This document shows, piece by piece, positions 15,597 to 23,879 of a stretch of DNA of 64,000 nucleotides. The notes below the pieces were generated by a model. The model did not search any database and was not told the DNA's origin. It saw only the letters and a list, made by a program, of their open reading frames with translations. Source of the stretch: Tous-C4FEB sp044356555 (GTDB lineage Bacteria > Verrucomicrobiota > Verrucomicrobiia > Opitutales > Opitutaceae). The stretch spans positions 100,020-164,019 of the forward strand of contig JBIKWB010000011.1 in the NCBI GenBank assembly GCA_044356555.1, given 5' to 3'. Each line of letters begins with the position of its first letter. The first letter of the stretch is position 1. A program made the position numbers and the translations under genes.

Positions 15597-15907
15597 AAAT
15601 GGGTTCCTTCCTTAATCGCGTCGGTCGGGTAGGCGGTGATGAGAAATCCGGTGTCGTCCTGCCGTCGGGTGACGGCACACACCCAGCGCCCGGTGCGTTG
15701 AGTGCGATAGAACAAAAGCACATTTTCGTCACTGCGGCTACGGCGGATTTCCTCAGGGGCCTCCAAGGTGGCTTGCACATCGGCTTCGTGCCCGGCCATG
15801 ACGGGATGTTTAACGGTCGTGATGAGCCGCCAATAACGCCGGGTGACCCGCACGGTGAAGCCGAGCGGAGTCACGCTGGAGAAAAGAATTTCGTCATCGG
15901 GATTCAC
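15584..15907 (-). CDS. Putative BECR-fold (PBECR-like) nuclease toxin
   Basis: 107 residues starting with GTG at 15907, one base after the stop of the MmeI-like gene. Features fit small EndoU/ColicinD/RelE-like toxins: HPVMAGHEADVQATLEAPEEI, then SRSDENVLLFYR, RWVCAVTRR and FLITAYPTDAIKEG, the last resembling the 'vitAYPt..ikkG' end common in such domains. The Arg/His/Thr/Tyr residues could form the RNase site. Followed with overlap by a DUF2283 gene. Family level call by motif memory. Confidence 0.65.
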   Translation of the reverse strand: MNPDDEILFSSVTPLGFTVRVTRRYWRLITTVKHPVMAGHEADVQATLEAPEEIRRSRSDENVLLFYRTQRTGRWVCAVTRRQDDTGFLITAYPTDAIKEGTHLWPT

Positions 15908-15908
15908 A

Positions 15909-18900
15909 TTAACGGACGAACGTGCCTTGGGTGTCGCCGGGGTGGGCGCGGGCTAGGGCCACTAGCGTTTCGAGGATTTCGCGGACTTCGGGTTCTTTGG
16001 CGCGGGTGAATTGCTTCGTGAGTTCGGTGGACGTGATCGGGTGGGTGGCGGCTACTAGGGCGGACTCGATGGCTTTGGCGCGTTCGGCCATCGTCTTGGG
16101 CCATGGGATTTTCGATTTTGGATTCTTGATTTTCGATTTCCCAGAGGAAGCGGCAGCGGGCTCGGCGTCGGTGAGGGCGAGGGAGGATTGCTTGGTGCCG
16201 GCGAAGAGGGGTTTTTGATAATCGGGGCGGAGCCAGCGGATGTGGCCTTGGGCTTCTTCGGCGGCGCGCTGGGTATTGAGGGCGACGACGCGTTCGAGGA
16301 TCTCGGCGTCGGTGAGGGGCCAGGGCCAGCCGTAGGCGTCGGCCACGGCGGCGTCGAGGTCGTCGTGGAGTTGCTTGAGGGTGGAGACGAGCGCGGCTTC
16401 GTGGAGGGCTTTGTCTTTGGTTGTGAGGGCTTCGCCGGCGCGGACCTTTTCGAGGACGTTGTAGATGTCGGTGAGGCCGAGGCCGTGCTTCGCTTGGGCG
16501 CGCTTGCGGTGGGCGTCGAGTGAGTCGGCGAGGGCGCGGATCCTCGCCTTCTGCATTTCGGTGCAGTCTGGAAAAGGGAAGGGATCGAAGCAGCGGGTTT
16601 TGTTGTATACTGGGCGGTCCTCAAGTGTCCCGCCAGCAGCCAAGGAATAGACGGCATGGATGCGGCTACTAAGAGTCCCCAGATGAAATGCATCAGACGA
16701 ACCAAACGCGACAAGTCGATGCTCGGGCAAGGTGCCGCCATCGACCAATATGAACAGACGGTGTTTTGATGTTTCCGCGGTCGCGATAAAGCGACCAAGC
16801 CCGGCAATCATGCTGCGCATTTGGGGCATGACCTCGCTGAAAAGCCACCACCGCTCGCGGCGAGACGCGCGGCGGTTGCTGTCGCGCTCCGGCTTCACCT
16901 TTGCCAGTAACTGTTCGTAGGCGTCAGGGGCAGCCTCGCGCGACTGTTCGGCGGTTAGCCCGAAAAAATCGATAACTCTCATCCCTCGCGGTGACCCAAG
17001 TAGGTCTTCGCCGTTTAGAATTGGGCGCAGAATACGGGGTGAACCATTAATTCCCGAATCGGGCTCCACGAGAAAACCGCGCCCTCCCAACATCGTGCCG
17101 TTGCTACTGAGACCCACGTTGGATTTCAGAGGAAGAACGTCCTCCAATTCGGCGCCGATATTCAGGCCTGAGCCTATCCGGCCATGAAGCGCAATAAGAG
17201 CGACTAGCGAAGATCCATCCTCTTGCGGTGTTTCGGAACTGACGATTAACAACTCTCCCGCAAAGGCTGAGGGATCCGGTGGAGGTGGTTCGTGTAGAAT
17301 TCCGCCTTCACTGGCTGGATGTCCGAGACCGCCAACGGTCATTGCGATACGAACCGCAGCACCGTCTGCGGTATCGACCCATGGATGATCCGGTATCGCG
17401 AAACGAAGTGAGAGTCCTTCCATGAGTGCGTGCTTTACTACGCGTCGGTTGAATGTTTGCCGGATCGAATTGGTAGTGATGAAGCCGAAGCGTCGAGTCC
17501 GACCGGCCAATGTCTCTTCGGCCGCTTTGTGCCACCAATACATTACTAGGTCCGCGCTCTCCGGAACCTCTGGATAAGCCGCACGAAGGGTTTCGGTGTA
17601 ACCGTCTCCGAGGTCTTCTCGGATTTTGCCTTTCCCAATAAATGGAGGGTTGCCGACAATGAAGTCGGCTTGAGGCCAAGCGGCGGGGTGAGGGTTGACG
17701 AAGGTGTCGAGCGGGCGGACGGCTTGTTCGTTGGCGATTTCACGGCCGGTGACCGGATCGGTCTTAAAGGTGCGGCGGTCCCAGACGAACTTGGTTTTGC
17801 CGTCGGGGCCTTTTGCGAAGTCCTTTTTGTCGTAGGCGAGGACGGCGTCGCGGCACTCGATGTTGTTGAATTTTTTGAGGACGGGCTCGGCCGGGGACGT
17901 CGCGCCGTGGACGCGGAAGTGCCATTGGAGGTAGCCGATCCAGAGGACGAGTTCGGCGAGGGCGGCGGCGCGGGCGTTGAGCTCGATGCCGAGGAATTGG
18001 TGGGGATCGACGGTGGCGCCCTGCAGGTTGAGGAAATCGGTGTCGTCGCCGAGGTCGCGGAGGAGGTTGATGACTTCGCCTTCGAGGCGCTTCATCTGCT
18101 CGAGGGCGACGTAGAGGAAGTTGCCGGAGCCGCAGGCGGGATCGAGCACGCGGACGGCGCAGAGCTGGGCGTGGAATTTGGTGACCTCGGCTTTGGCGGC
18201 TTTGAGATCGCCGCGCTGGGCGAGGGTGACGGCGGCGATGCGGACGGCGGACCACTCTTCGCGGAGGGGCTCGATCACAGTCGGAAGGACGAGGCGCTCG
18301 ACGTAGGCGCGCGGGGTGTAGTGGGCGCCGAGCTTGTGGCGTTCGTCGGGCGAGAGGGCGCGCTCGAGGAGGGTGCCGAAGATGGCGGGCTCGACGTGGC
18401 GCCACTCGAGGGCGGCAGCTTTGCGGAGCAGGCCGAGCTGGGTGCCGGTGACGGGGAGGGCTTGGGCGGAGGCGAAGAGGCCACCGTTAAAATAGAGGAG
18501 CTTCTTCTTGAGGAGGCCGGAGAAGCGGCCCTGGTTCATGTCCTCAAAGAGAAGTTCCAGCATCGGCACGAAGGCGCCGGTGTCGGCTTTCACGGAGTCG
18601 AGGAGGTCGCGAAAGCCTTCTTTCGGCAGCAGGCCGACGTCTTCGGCGAACATGCAGAAGAGGCAGCGGGAGAGGAATTCGGCGACGAGCTTGGGCTCGT
18701 GGCGCTGCTCGAAGGATTTGGCGAGTTCGGCCAAGTAGCCGGCGACCTCGCGGGTGACGGCGGCGGCGCGTTTGGCGGGGTCGAGGGCGAGCGGGGTGGT
18801 CCAGACGAGGCGGAGACGTTCGCAAAGATCGGGGTGGGCGAGGTCGCGGAGCTTGATGCGGTGCGAGCGGGCGTCGGGGAACGGGAGATAGTTTTTCCCT

Positions 18901-19415
18901 TTCTGGGTGAAGTCGGCGTAGAGCTCGATGACGTGGCCGACATCGACGACGATCAGGAACGGCGGAGGGTTTTCGCCGTCGGGGAGGGAGCGGGCGTAGC
19001 GGTCGGCTTGGCTGAGGGCCTCGAGCATCGCGCGATCCCAGGCGGCGGAGCCCCGGGTGATTTTGGCGGACTTGGGCGCGTCGTCGGTGAGGTCGAAGGA
19101 GAGTTCGGCGGGCTCGGCTTTGGCGGAGGCGTATTGTTTGGCTTCGAGGACGAAGCAGTCGCGTTTGTAGAGATCGATGCGGCCGGTGGTGGTCTTGGTG
19201 GAGCCGCGATGGTGGAAGGTAACGGCGCGCTCAAAGACGTAGGCGTTGGACTCGGTGGCTGGGCCGGCGGGATCGGGGCGGCCGACACCGAGGAGGTCGC
19301 AGAGTTCGGAGAGGAAGAGAACGTAGTTGGCGCGCTCGGCGGCCTCGGCCCTTGACCAGCGGCTGATGAAGGTGGCGACGGTAGCCTCGGAAGCGGCGGG
19401 AGGGGCGTCTGGCAT
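15909..19415 (-). CDS. Type IIL/IIG restriction-modification enzyme, MmeI-like
   Basis: Single 1168-residue chain combining nuclease, adenine methyltransferase and recognition domains. N-terminal PD-ExK-like site: GRID (D81) and EAK (91-93). A helical connector (~200-360) precedes motif I DPACGSGNFLYVA (425-437), then GIELNARAAALAEL and motif IV NPPF (589-592). The C-terminal half (~650-1050) would be the target-recognition domain. Near residues 1092-1103 an in-frame copy of a dispersed DNA repeat encodes KSKIKNPKSKIP, followed by a winged-helix-like tail. Such enzymes methylate host DNA and cut unmodified phage DNA. It precedes and nearly touches a toxin/DUF2283 set. Confidence 0.88.
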   Translation of the reverse strand: MPDAPPAASEATVATFISRWSRAEAAERANYVLFLSELCDLLGVGRPDPAGPATESNAYVFERAVTFHHRGSTKTTTGRIDLYKRDCFVLEAKQYASAKAEPAELSFDLTDDAPKSAKITRGSAAWDRAMLEALSQADRYARSLPDGENPPPFLIVVDVGHVIELYADFTQKGKNYLPFPDARSHRIKLRDLAHPDLCERLRLVWTTPLALDPAKRAAAVTREVAGYLAELAKSFEQRHEPKLVAEFLSRCLFCMFAEDVGLLPKEGFRDLLDSVKADTGAFVPMLELLFEDMNQGRFSGLLKKKLLYFNGGLFASAQALPVTGTQLGLLRKAAALEWRHVEPAIFGTLLERALSPDERHKLGAHYTPRAYVERLVLPTVIEPLREEWSAVRIAAVTLAQRGDLKAAKAEVTKFHAQLCAVRVLDPACGSGNFLYVALEQMKRLEGEVINLLRDLGDDTDFLNLQGATVDPHQFLGIELNARAAALAELVLWIGYLQWHFRVHGATSPAEPVLKKFNNIECRDAVLAYDKKDFAKGPDGKTKFVWDRRTFKTDPVTGREIANEQAVRPLDTFVNPHPAAWPQADFIVGNPPFIGKGKIREDLGDGYTETLRAAYPEVPESADLVMYWWHKAAEETLAGRTRRFGFITTNSIRQTFNRRVVKHALMEGLSLRFAIPDHPWVDTADGAAVRIAMTVGGLGHPASEGGILHEPPPPDPSAFAGELLIVSSETPQEDGSSLVALIALHGRIGSGLNIGAELEDVLPLKSNVGLSSNGTMLGGRGFLVEPDSGINGSPRILRPILNGEDLLGSPRGMRVIDFFGLTAEQSREAAPDAYEQLLAKVKPERDSNRRASRRERWWLFSEVMPQMRSMIAGLGRFIATAETSKHRLFILVDGGTLPEHRLVAFGSSDAFHLGTLSSRIHAVYSLAAGGTLEDRPVYNKTRCFDPFPFPDCTEMQKARIRALADSLDAHRKRAQAKHGLGLTDIYNVLEKVRAGEALTTKDKALHEAALVSTLKQLHDDLDAAVADAYGWPWPLTDAEILERVVALNTQRAAEEAQGHIRWLRPDYQKPLFAGTKQSSLALTDAEPAAASSGKSKIKNPKSKIPWPKTMAERAKAIESALVAATHPITSTELTKQFTRAKEPEVREILETLVALARAHPGDTQGTFVR
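16106..16141. repeat. Dispersed AT-richer repeat inserted in frame in the MmeI-like gene
   Basis: Sequence of the type GATTTTCGATTTTGGATTC followed by TTGATTTTCGATTTC, internally repetitive, and related to 7089-7122. In the enzyme frame it encodes a Lys/Ser/Pro-rich loop without a stop or frameshift, just before the C-terminal tail domain. Confidence 0.7.
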
Positions 19416-19745
19416 GGGTGCGGAACGAAGAGAAGACGGGCGGGCGGGGGCGGGGCAATCCCGCAGTCGGCTAGGATGGACAAAGTTAGGCGGGCAAAGG
19501 GCCGCGCGGGAGCATTAATCTCGCGATCGCCCAAGGTGGGCGGGCCGGGTCGGTCGCTATGGAGCAGGCCGGGGGTGCGCTGAATTTCAAAACTTGGGGA
19601 GGAAAGCAAAAAGAGGCTCGGGGGGACACGTCCTCAAAATGTCTTTGCGAGGAGTCCTGCTCCGCGGGACGACGAAGCAAACTAGCTGGATCGCTACGGC
19701 CCGCGGTTGCGGGCCTCGCGATGACAAGCATGGTGAAGGCGGGCG
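19416..19745. other. 330-bp intergenic region, repeat only
   Basis: Lies upstream of the MmeI-like gene and downstream of the SGNH/DUF1080 gene. Apart from the dispersed repeat at 19643-19726 no conserved frame, clear terminator or promoter was recognised. Confidence 0.5.
19643..19726. repeat. Compound dispersed repeat with two inverted halves
   Basis: First half reads TTTGCGAGGAG...GACGAAGCAA, second half GGATCGC...CCTCGCGATGACA. It is the same family as 10831-10868, with embedded small hairpins (CTGCTCCGCGGGAC and CCCGCGGTTGCGGG). Intergenic, no coding signal. Confidence 0.7.
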
Positions 19746-21134
19746 CTACGGGAGTTCTTGGAGGCGGATGCGGCGGTATTCCATTTGGCCGCGGTCGCCT
19801 TCGAGGCCGATGGGGCCGGTGGCGGGGACTTTTTGCGCGGCTTCGAGGATCTCGCCGTTGCAGGTGCTCACCGCGACGCCGTCGGTGACGGTGATCACGA
19901 TCTCGTTCCAATCGAGCGCGCGGTAGCGCTGGAGTTTCGAATAGGGGCCGGCGAGGAGGTAGTCGCGGCATTGGAGCTGGGGGCCGCGCACGTAGATGCC
20001 GCTGTCGGCGTTGGGCGTGGCGCGGAATTCGAGTTTCAAAACGAAGTTTTTGGGAAACTCGCGGGTGGTCCAGAGCTGTTGCACGCGGCGGCCACCGGGA
20101 GGCGCGGTCACAATGAGGCGGCCGTTTTTGGCGACGAAGCGGGAGTCGGGGCTGGCGGTGAGGCCGTCGAAGGCGACGGGGTCTTTCACGATCGGCCAGT
20201 GGGGCGCGGCGATATCGGCGGCTTGGATGCGGCGGACGGTGGCGAGGTCGCCGTCGGTCGAAGGGCGGTAGCCCCAGCCGGTGAGATCACGGCCGTTGAA
20301 GAGGCTCACGAAACCGGGCTCGGGCGTGAAGGAGTCGGGCTCGCGTTCGGTGAAGCCGAGCGTGGCGAAGACGGGCCGGAGGGCGGCGGCGAATTTCGTG
20401 TAGCCGGCGGCGTTGGGGTGAAGCAGATCGGGAAACTCGGCGGCGGAGGCATCGTTTTGCGCGTCGGCGAACAGTTTCCAAGTGTCGAGGAAGGTGACCT
20501 GCGGTTGGTCGAGCGTAGCTTCGAGGAAGAGTTGATTGACGCGGCGGATGAGGAAGGCGGGGCGTTGCTTGGTGGCGGAGCTGGGCATCACGGCGCAGAG
20601 CACGACGGGGAGAGCGGGGTCGTGGGCGTGGAGCGCGGCGAGGATGAGGCGGAGGTTGGCGGCGACGGTCCACGGTGTGGCGTTTTCCTCGAGGTCGTTG
20701 GTGCCGATAAGGAGGACGACGGCGGACGGGTTGAGCGAGAGCACGTCTTCGCGGAGACGGAGCAGGACGCCGCGGGTGGTGTCACCGCTGATGCCGCGGT
20801 TGGCGACTTTGACGCCGGGGAACGAAGTCGTGAGGGCGTCTTTCCAACCCTGAGTGATGGAGTCGCCCAGAAAGACGACGGCGCGCTGGTCCTGCGCGAT
20901 CTGGTCGGCCCACGCGGTGCGGCGTTCGGTCCAGAGTTTTTGGAACCACGGATAGCGGCGAATCGGGCCGGCGCCGGGGAGACCGTCATCGGACGCGGGC
21001 AGGGCGAAGCGGGAGGGAGCGGTGGTCGAGCTAGTGGCGGGCGACGGGGCGGCCGGAGGCGTGGGCACAGGAGGCGCGGTAGCGCAGCCGGCGAAGGTGA
21101 GGGCGAGCAGGGCGAGGAGCGGGGTGGGGCGCAT
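19746..21134 (-). CDS. Lipoprotein: SGNH/GDSL hydrolase domain plus DUF1080 domain
   Basis: 462 residues. Lipobox LTFAGC near residue 17 indicates a lipid-anchored protein, followed by a Pro/Thr/Ser-rich spacer. Domain 1 (~85-260) is an SGNH hydrolase: FLGDSITQGW with nucleophilic Ser, NRGISGDTT, LLIGTND and the DLLHPNAAGY block with catalytic Asp/His. Domain 2 (~270-462) is DUF1080 (3-keto-disaccharide hydrolase-like, lectin-type fold): FVSLFNGRDLTGWG, PNADSGIYVRGPQLQ, LDWNEIVITV and the strand MEYRRIRLQEL. The pair suggests ester removal and binding or cleavage of a glycan outside the cell; substrate unknown. Confidence 0.88.
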   Translation of the reverse strand: MRPTPLLALLALTFAGCATAPPVPTPPAAPSPATSSTTAPSRFALPASDDGLPGAGPIRRYPWFQKLWTERRTAWADQIAQDQRAVVFLGDSITQGWKDALTTSFPGVKVANRGISGDTTRGVLLRLREDVLSLNPSAVVLLIGTNDLEENATPWTVAANLRLILAALHAHDPALPVVLCAVMPSSATKQRPAFLIRRVNQLFLEATLDQPQVTFLDTWKLFADAQNDASAAEFPDLLHPNAAGYTKFAAALRPVFATLGFTEREPDSFTPEPGFVSLFNGRDLTGWGYRPSTDGDLATVRRIQAADIAAPHWPIVKDPVAFDGLTASPDSRFVAKNGRLIVTAPPGGRRVQQLWTTREFPKNFVLKLEFRATPNADSGIYVRGPQLQCRDYLLAGPYSKLQRYRALDWNEIVITVTDGVAVSTCNGEILEAAQKVPATGPIGLEGDRGQMEYRRIRLQELP

Positions 21135-21220
21135 GGGGATGGGAGAAGAAAGAAGGAGAGAGGAGGGGAGAAAGCGTAAGAGAAAGAGGAAAGAGTAAGA
21201 GAAAGATTTTCAGAGGTGGG

Positions 21221-21249
21221 GCCCACGGAACACACGGAATACACGGAAA
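21221..21249. repeat. Dispersed CACGGAA repeat
   Basis: Copy of the unit GCCCACGGAACACACGGAAT followed by ACACGGAA, in the gap between the SGNH/DUF1080 gene and the sugar kinase terminator. The surrounding ~300 bp (21135-21452) is purine-rich (GGGAGAAAGAGAAAAG-type) with no credible gene. Confidence 0.7.
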
Positions 21250-21366
21250 GGGACCGGAGTGGGGACCCGAGAACGATGCGGAAGGCGGGGGAGGGGCGGG
21301 CGAGGCGACGGGGGAGAAAGAGAAAAGATTAAGCGAAAGATTTTCAGAGAGGGGCGCTTGGGGCGC

Positions 21367-21396
21367 AAAAAAGCCCGGGCGTTTTGGGCTCGGGCT
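21367..21396 (-). terminator. Rho-independent terminator of the sugar kinase gene
   Basis: Read on the minus strand, AGCCCGAGC (21396-21388) pairs with GCCCGGGCT (21380-21372) with one mismatch, loop CCAAAAC, followed by six T (21372-21367). It lies 57 bp after the kinase stop. Confidence 0.8.
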
Positions 21397-21452
21397 GGGA
21401 GACAGGAAGGAAGCCCGATGGGGACATCGGCCTCCACCCTGGCGGACCACCT

Positions 21453-22547
21453 TTAGCGGACGACGCGGGCGCCGCCGCCGGCGATGGCTTTTTCCACTTC
21501 CTTGCGGGTGGCCATCGAGGTGTCGCCGGGGGTCGTCGAAGCGAGGGCACCGTGGGCCGCGCCGTATTCGACGGCTTTCTGGGCGTCGTTGAACTCGAGG
21601 AAACCGAACTGCACCCCGGAGGCAAACGAGTCACCGCCGCCGACGCGGTCGAGGATCTCGAGGCCGGGATACGGCTTGCTCTCGTGGAATTTGCCGGCGT
21701 GCCAGAGGATGGCGGACCAGTCGTTCTTCGTGGCGGTGATGACGTGGCGCAGCGTGGTGGCGGCGACCTTGAAGTTTGGGAACTCCTTCACGGCGGTCTC
21801 GATCATGGCCTTGAACGCATCGGTTTCGATGTGGCCGAGGGTTTCCTGGCCCGCGACGGCGAAACCGAGCGAGGCGGTGAAGTCCTCTTCGTTGCCGATC
21901 ATGACATCGACGTATTTGGCGATCTCGCGGTTGACCTCCTGGGCCTTCTTGAGGCCGCCGATGGTCTTCCAGAGTGAGGGGCGGTAGTTCAAATCGTAGC
22001 TGACGATCGTGCCGTATTTGTTGGCGGCTTTAACGGCCTCGACGGTGACTTCGGCGGTGGAGGCGGAGAGCGCGGCGTAGATGCCGCCGGTGTGAAACCA
22101 GCGCACGCCGAGTTTGCCAAAGATGTGATCCCAATCGATGTCGCCAGGCTTGATCTGCGAGGCGGCGGTGTTGCCGCGGTCGGGATTGCCGACGGCGCCG
22201 CGGATGCCGAAGCCGCGCTCGGTGAAGTTGAGGCCGTTGCGGACGGTGCGGCCGATACCGTCGTCTTCGCGCCACTTGATGAAGTCGGTCGCGACGCCGC
22301 CCTGCATGATGAAGTCTTCGACGAGGTGACCGACCTCGTTGTCAACGAACGCGGTGACGACGGCGGTTTTCAAGCCGAAGCATTTGCGGAGACCGCGGGA
22401 GGTATTGTATTCGCCGCCGCCTTCCCAGACCTGGAAGTTCCGCGCGGTGCGGATGCGGCCCTCGCCGGGATCGAGGCGAAGCATGACTTCGCCGAGGGAG
22501 ATTTGGTCAAAGGCGCAGGAGGAGGCGGGTTTGATTTGGAGGCTCAT
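21453..22547 (-). CDS. kdgK: PfkB-family sugar kinase, probably 2-dehydro-3-deoxygluconokinase
   Basis: 364-residue ribokinase-fold kinase. N-terminal SLGEVMLRLDPGEGRI and GGGEYNTSRGLRKC fit KDG kinases, and the anion-hole/catalytic motif DRVGGGDSFASG near residues 295-306 carries the base Asp. KDG kinase makes 2-keto-3-deoxy-6-phosphogluconate for the Entner-Doudoroff aldolase. The neighbours upstream (Ldh2-like reductase, 2-hydroxyacid dehydrogenase) also act on 2-keto acids, supporting sugar-acid catabolism. An inverted repeat separates it from the Ldh-like gene, so the two may be differentially expressed. Confidence 0.8.
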   Translation of the reverse strand: MSLQIKPASSCAFDQISLGEVMLRLDPGEGRIRTARNFQVWEGGGEYNTSRGLRKCFGLKTAVVTAFVDNEVGHLVEDFIMQGGVATDFIKWREDDGIGRTVRNGLNFTERGFGIRGAVGNPDRGNTAASQIKPGDIDWDHIFGKLGVRWFHTGGIYAALSASTAEVTVEAVKAANKYGTIVSYDLNYRPSLWKTIGGLKKAQEVNREIAKYVDVMIGNEEDFTASLGFAVAGQETLGHIETDAFKAMIETAVKEFPNFKVAATTLRHVITATKNDWSAILWHAGKFHESKPYPGLEILDRVGGGDSFASGVQFGFLEFNDAQKAVEYGAAHGALASTTPGDTSMATRKEVEKAIAGGGARVVR

Positions 22548-22580
22548 AATGGGAGGGAGATGGAGAAAGAAGAGGATGGG

Positions 22581-22695
22581 TTAACCACGAAATACACGAA
22601 ACACACGAAAGCCGGAGAACTGCCCACGGAACACACGGAATACACGGAAGAAAACTGAAGATTAGTTTCTGTGTAGTCCGTGTGTTCCGTGGGCA
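22581..22695. repeat. CACGGAA repeat cluster with 19-bp perfect inverted repeat
   Basis: Contains a CACGAA-type unit (22581-22610) and then TGCCCACGGAACACACGGA (22621-22639), whose exact reverse complement is at 22677-22695. The 37-nt spacer is itself partly complementary. Located directly downstream of the Ldh-like stop, it would form a long hairpin in the transcript between that gene and the sugar kinase and might act as a terminator or RNA-stability element, although no T-run follows. Confidence 0.8.
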
Positions 22696-22703
22696 AAACG
22701 GTT

Positions 22704-23801
22704 TTAGATCGTGACGGTTTTGAAGGAGGCTGCGTCCCAGAGCGGGAGGCCGGCTTCGGCGGCGATTTCGTTGAAGGCGGCGACCTCGGCGGTGCTGAAG
22801 AGCAGGCCGCCGGCGGCGGCGACGTGCTTCGCCCAAGAGGCTTCGAGTTGGCCGGGCAACATGCACTTTTCGTTACCGTGCCCGAGGACGTCGGCGATGA
22901 CGGCCTTCACGTTGTCCGATTGGTTGCGGCCCTTGGCGAAGGCGCCGCCGCTGATCGCGTCGGGGTGGATGACTTGGAAGAAGAAGCAGCACGTGCCCTT
23001 GTCGCCCTCGGCCTCGGCCCAGCGGTTGCGGAGAGTCGGAAGCGAACCGCCGATGAAGCCGCCGACGATTTCGTTGATCAGCGAAAGACCGTAGCCCTTG
23101 TGCGCGCCGAACGGGAGAAGCGAGACGGCGAGATTGGCGTCGGTGGTGGGATTGCCATCTTTGTCCACGGCGGCGAGCGGCGGGAGCGGTTTGCCCTCGC
23201 GCTTGAGTTGTTGGACGCGGCCCATGGCGACGACCGACGTGGCCCAGTCGATGACGATGGGATAGCCGATAGCGTCGGTGGTGGGGAAGCCCCACGAGTG
23301 CGGATTGGTGCCGAGGGTGGCGAATTTACCGCCGAAAGGGACGACCTCCGCGAGCGCGGCGGTGCAGTTCGTGTAGGCGATGTAGCCCTTCTTCGCGGCG
23401 TCCATCACGTAGCCGCCGCCCCAAAGGTAGTGGAAGGCGTTGTCGACGGAGACGGTGCCGACGCCGTATTGGTCGGCGAGGCGGATGGCTTCGTCCATGG
23501 CGCGGAAGGCGGTGGACTGGCCGAGTTTTTTATTGGCGTTCCAAATCTTCGCCGCGGGGAAGCGGGACGCTTTCTCCTCGATCTGGGCGCCGGGGACGCA
23601 GCCCTTTGAGCCGGAGCCGAGGAAGTGGTCCAGGTGGAGAGCCTTGAGGCCGTTGTGGGTGCGGATGCCGTGGCGGGAGGCCTCAGCGCAGAAACGCGCG
23701 CCTTCAGCGGACTCGTCGGCATGGAAGCCGCGGTGCTGATACGCGGCTTGGACGAGGGCGTTGTGCTGGGACTCGGGGACGACGTGGAAAAGTTCGGGCA
23801 T
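22704..23801 (-). CDS. Ldh2/malate-lactate dehydrogenase family oxidoreductase
   Basis: 365 residues of the NAD(P)-dependent MDH/LDH type II family (YbiC, YiaK/DlgD, ureidoglycolate dehydrogenase), distinct from Rossmann LDH. Typical blocks: ASRHGIRTHNGLKALHLDHFL with the catalytic His region, NAFHYLWGGGYVM, GTNPHSWGFPT and PFGAHKGYGLSLINEIVGG. Members reduce 2-keto acids such as 2,3-diketogulonate or pyruvate. Placed between a 2-hydroxyacid dehydrogenase and a KDG-type kinase, a role in converting aldonate/ketoaldonate intermediates is likely. Exact substrate unknown. Confidence 0.85.
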   Translation of the reverse strand: MPELFHVVPESQHNALVQAAYQHRGFHADESAEGARFCAEASRHGIRTHNGLKALHLDHFLGSGSKGCVPGAQIEEKASRFPAAKIWNANKKLGQSTAFRAMDEAIRLADQYGVGTVSVDNAFHYLWGGGYVMDAAKKGYIAYTNCTAALAEVVPFGGKFATLGTNPHSWGFPTTDAIGYPIVIDWATSVVAMGRVQQLKREGKPLPPLAAVDKDGNPTTDANLAVSLLPFGAHKGYGLSLINEIVGGFIGGSLPTLRNRWAEAEGDKGTCCFFFQVIHPDAISGGAFAKGRNQSDNVKAVIADVLGHGNEKCMLPGQLEASWAKHVAAAGGLLFSTAEVAAFNEIAAEAGLPLWDAASFKTVTI

Positions 23802-23879
23802 GGGATTCGGGTGAGCTGAGAGTTGAGGGAGGGAGGTGGGAGCGCGCTTGCGCGCGATGAAACGCCTGCAAATGAGACG

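Noticed and set aside
17670..19355. 561-codon plus-strand frame, Gly/Glu/Val-rich
   Set aside because: Shadow of the MmeI-like enzyme, caused by high-GC third positions; no domain recognisable.
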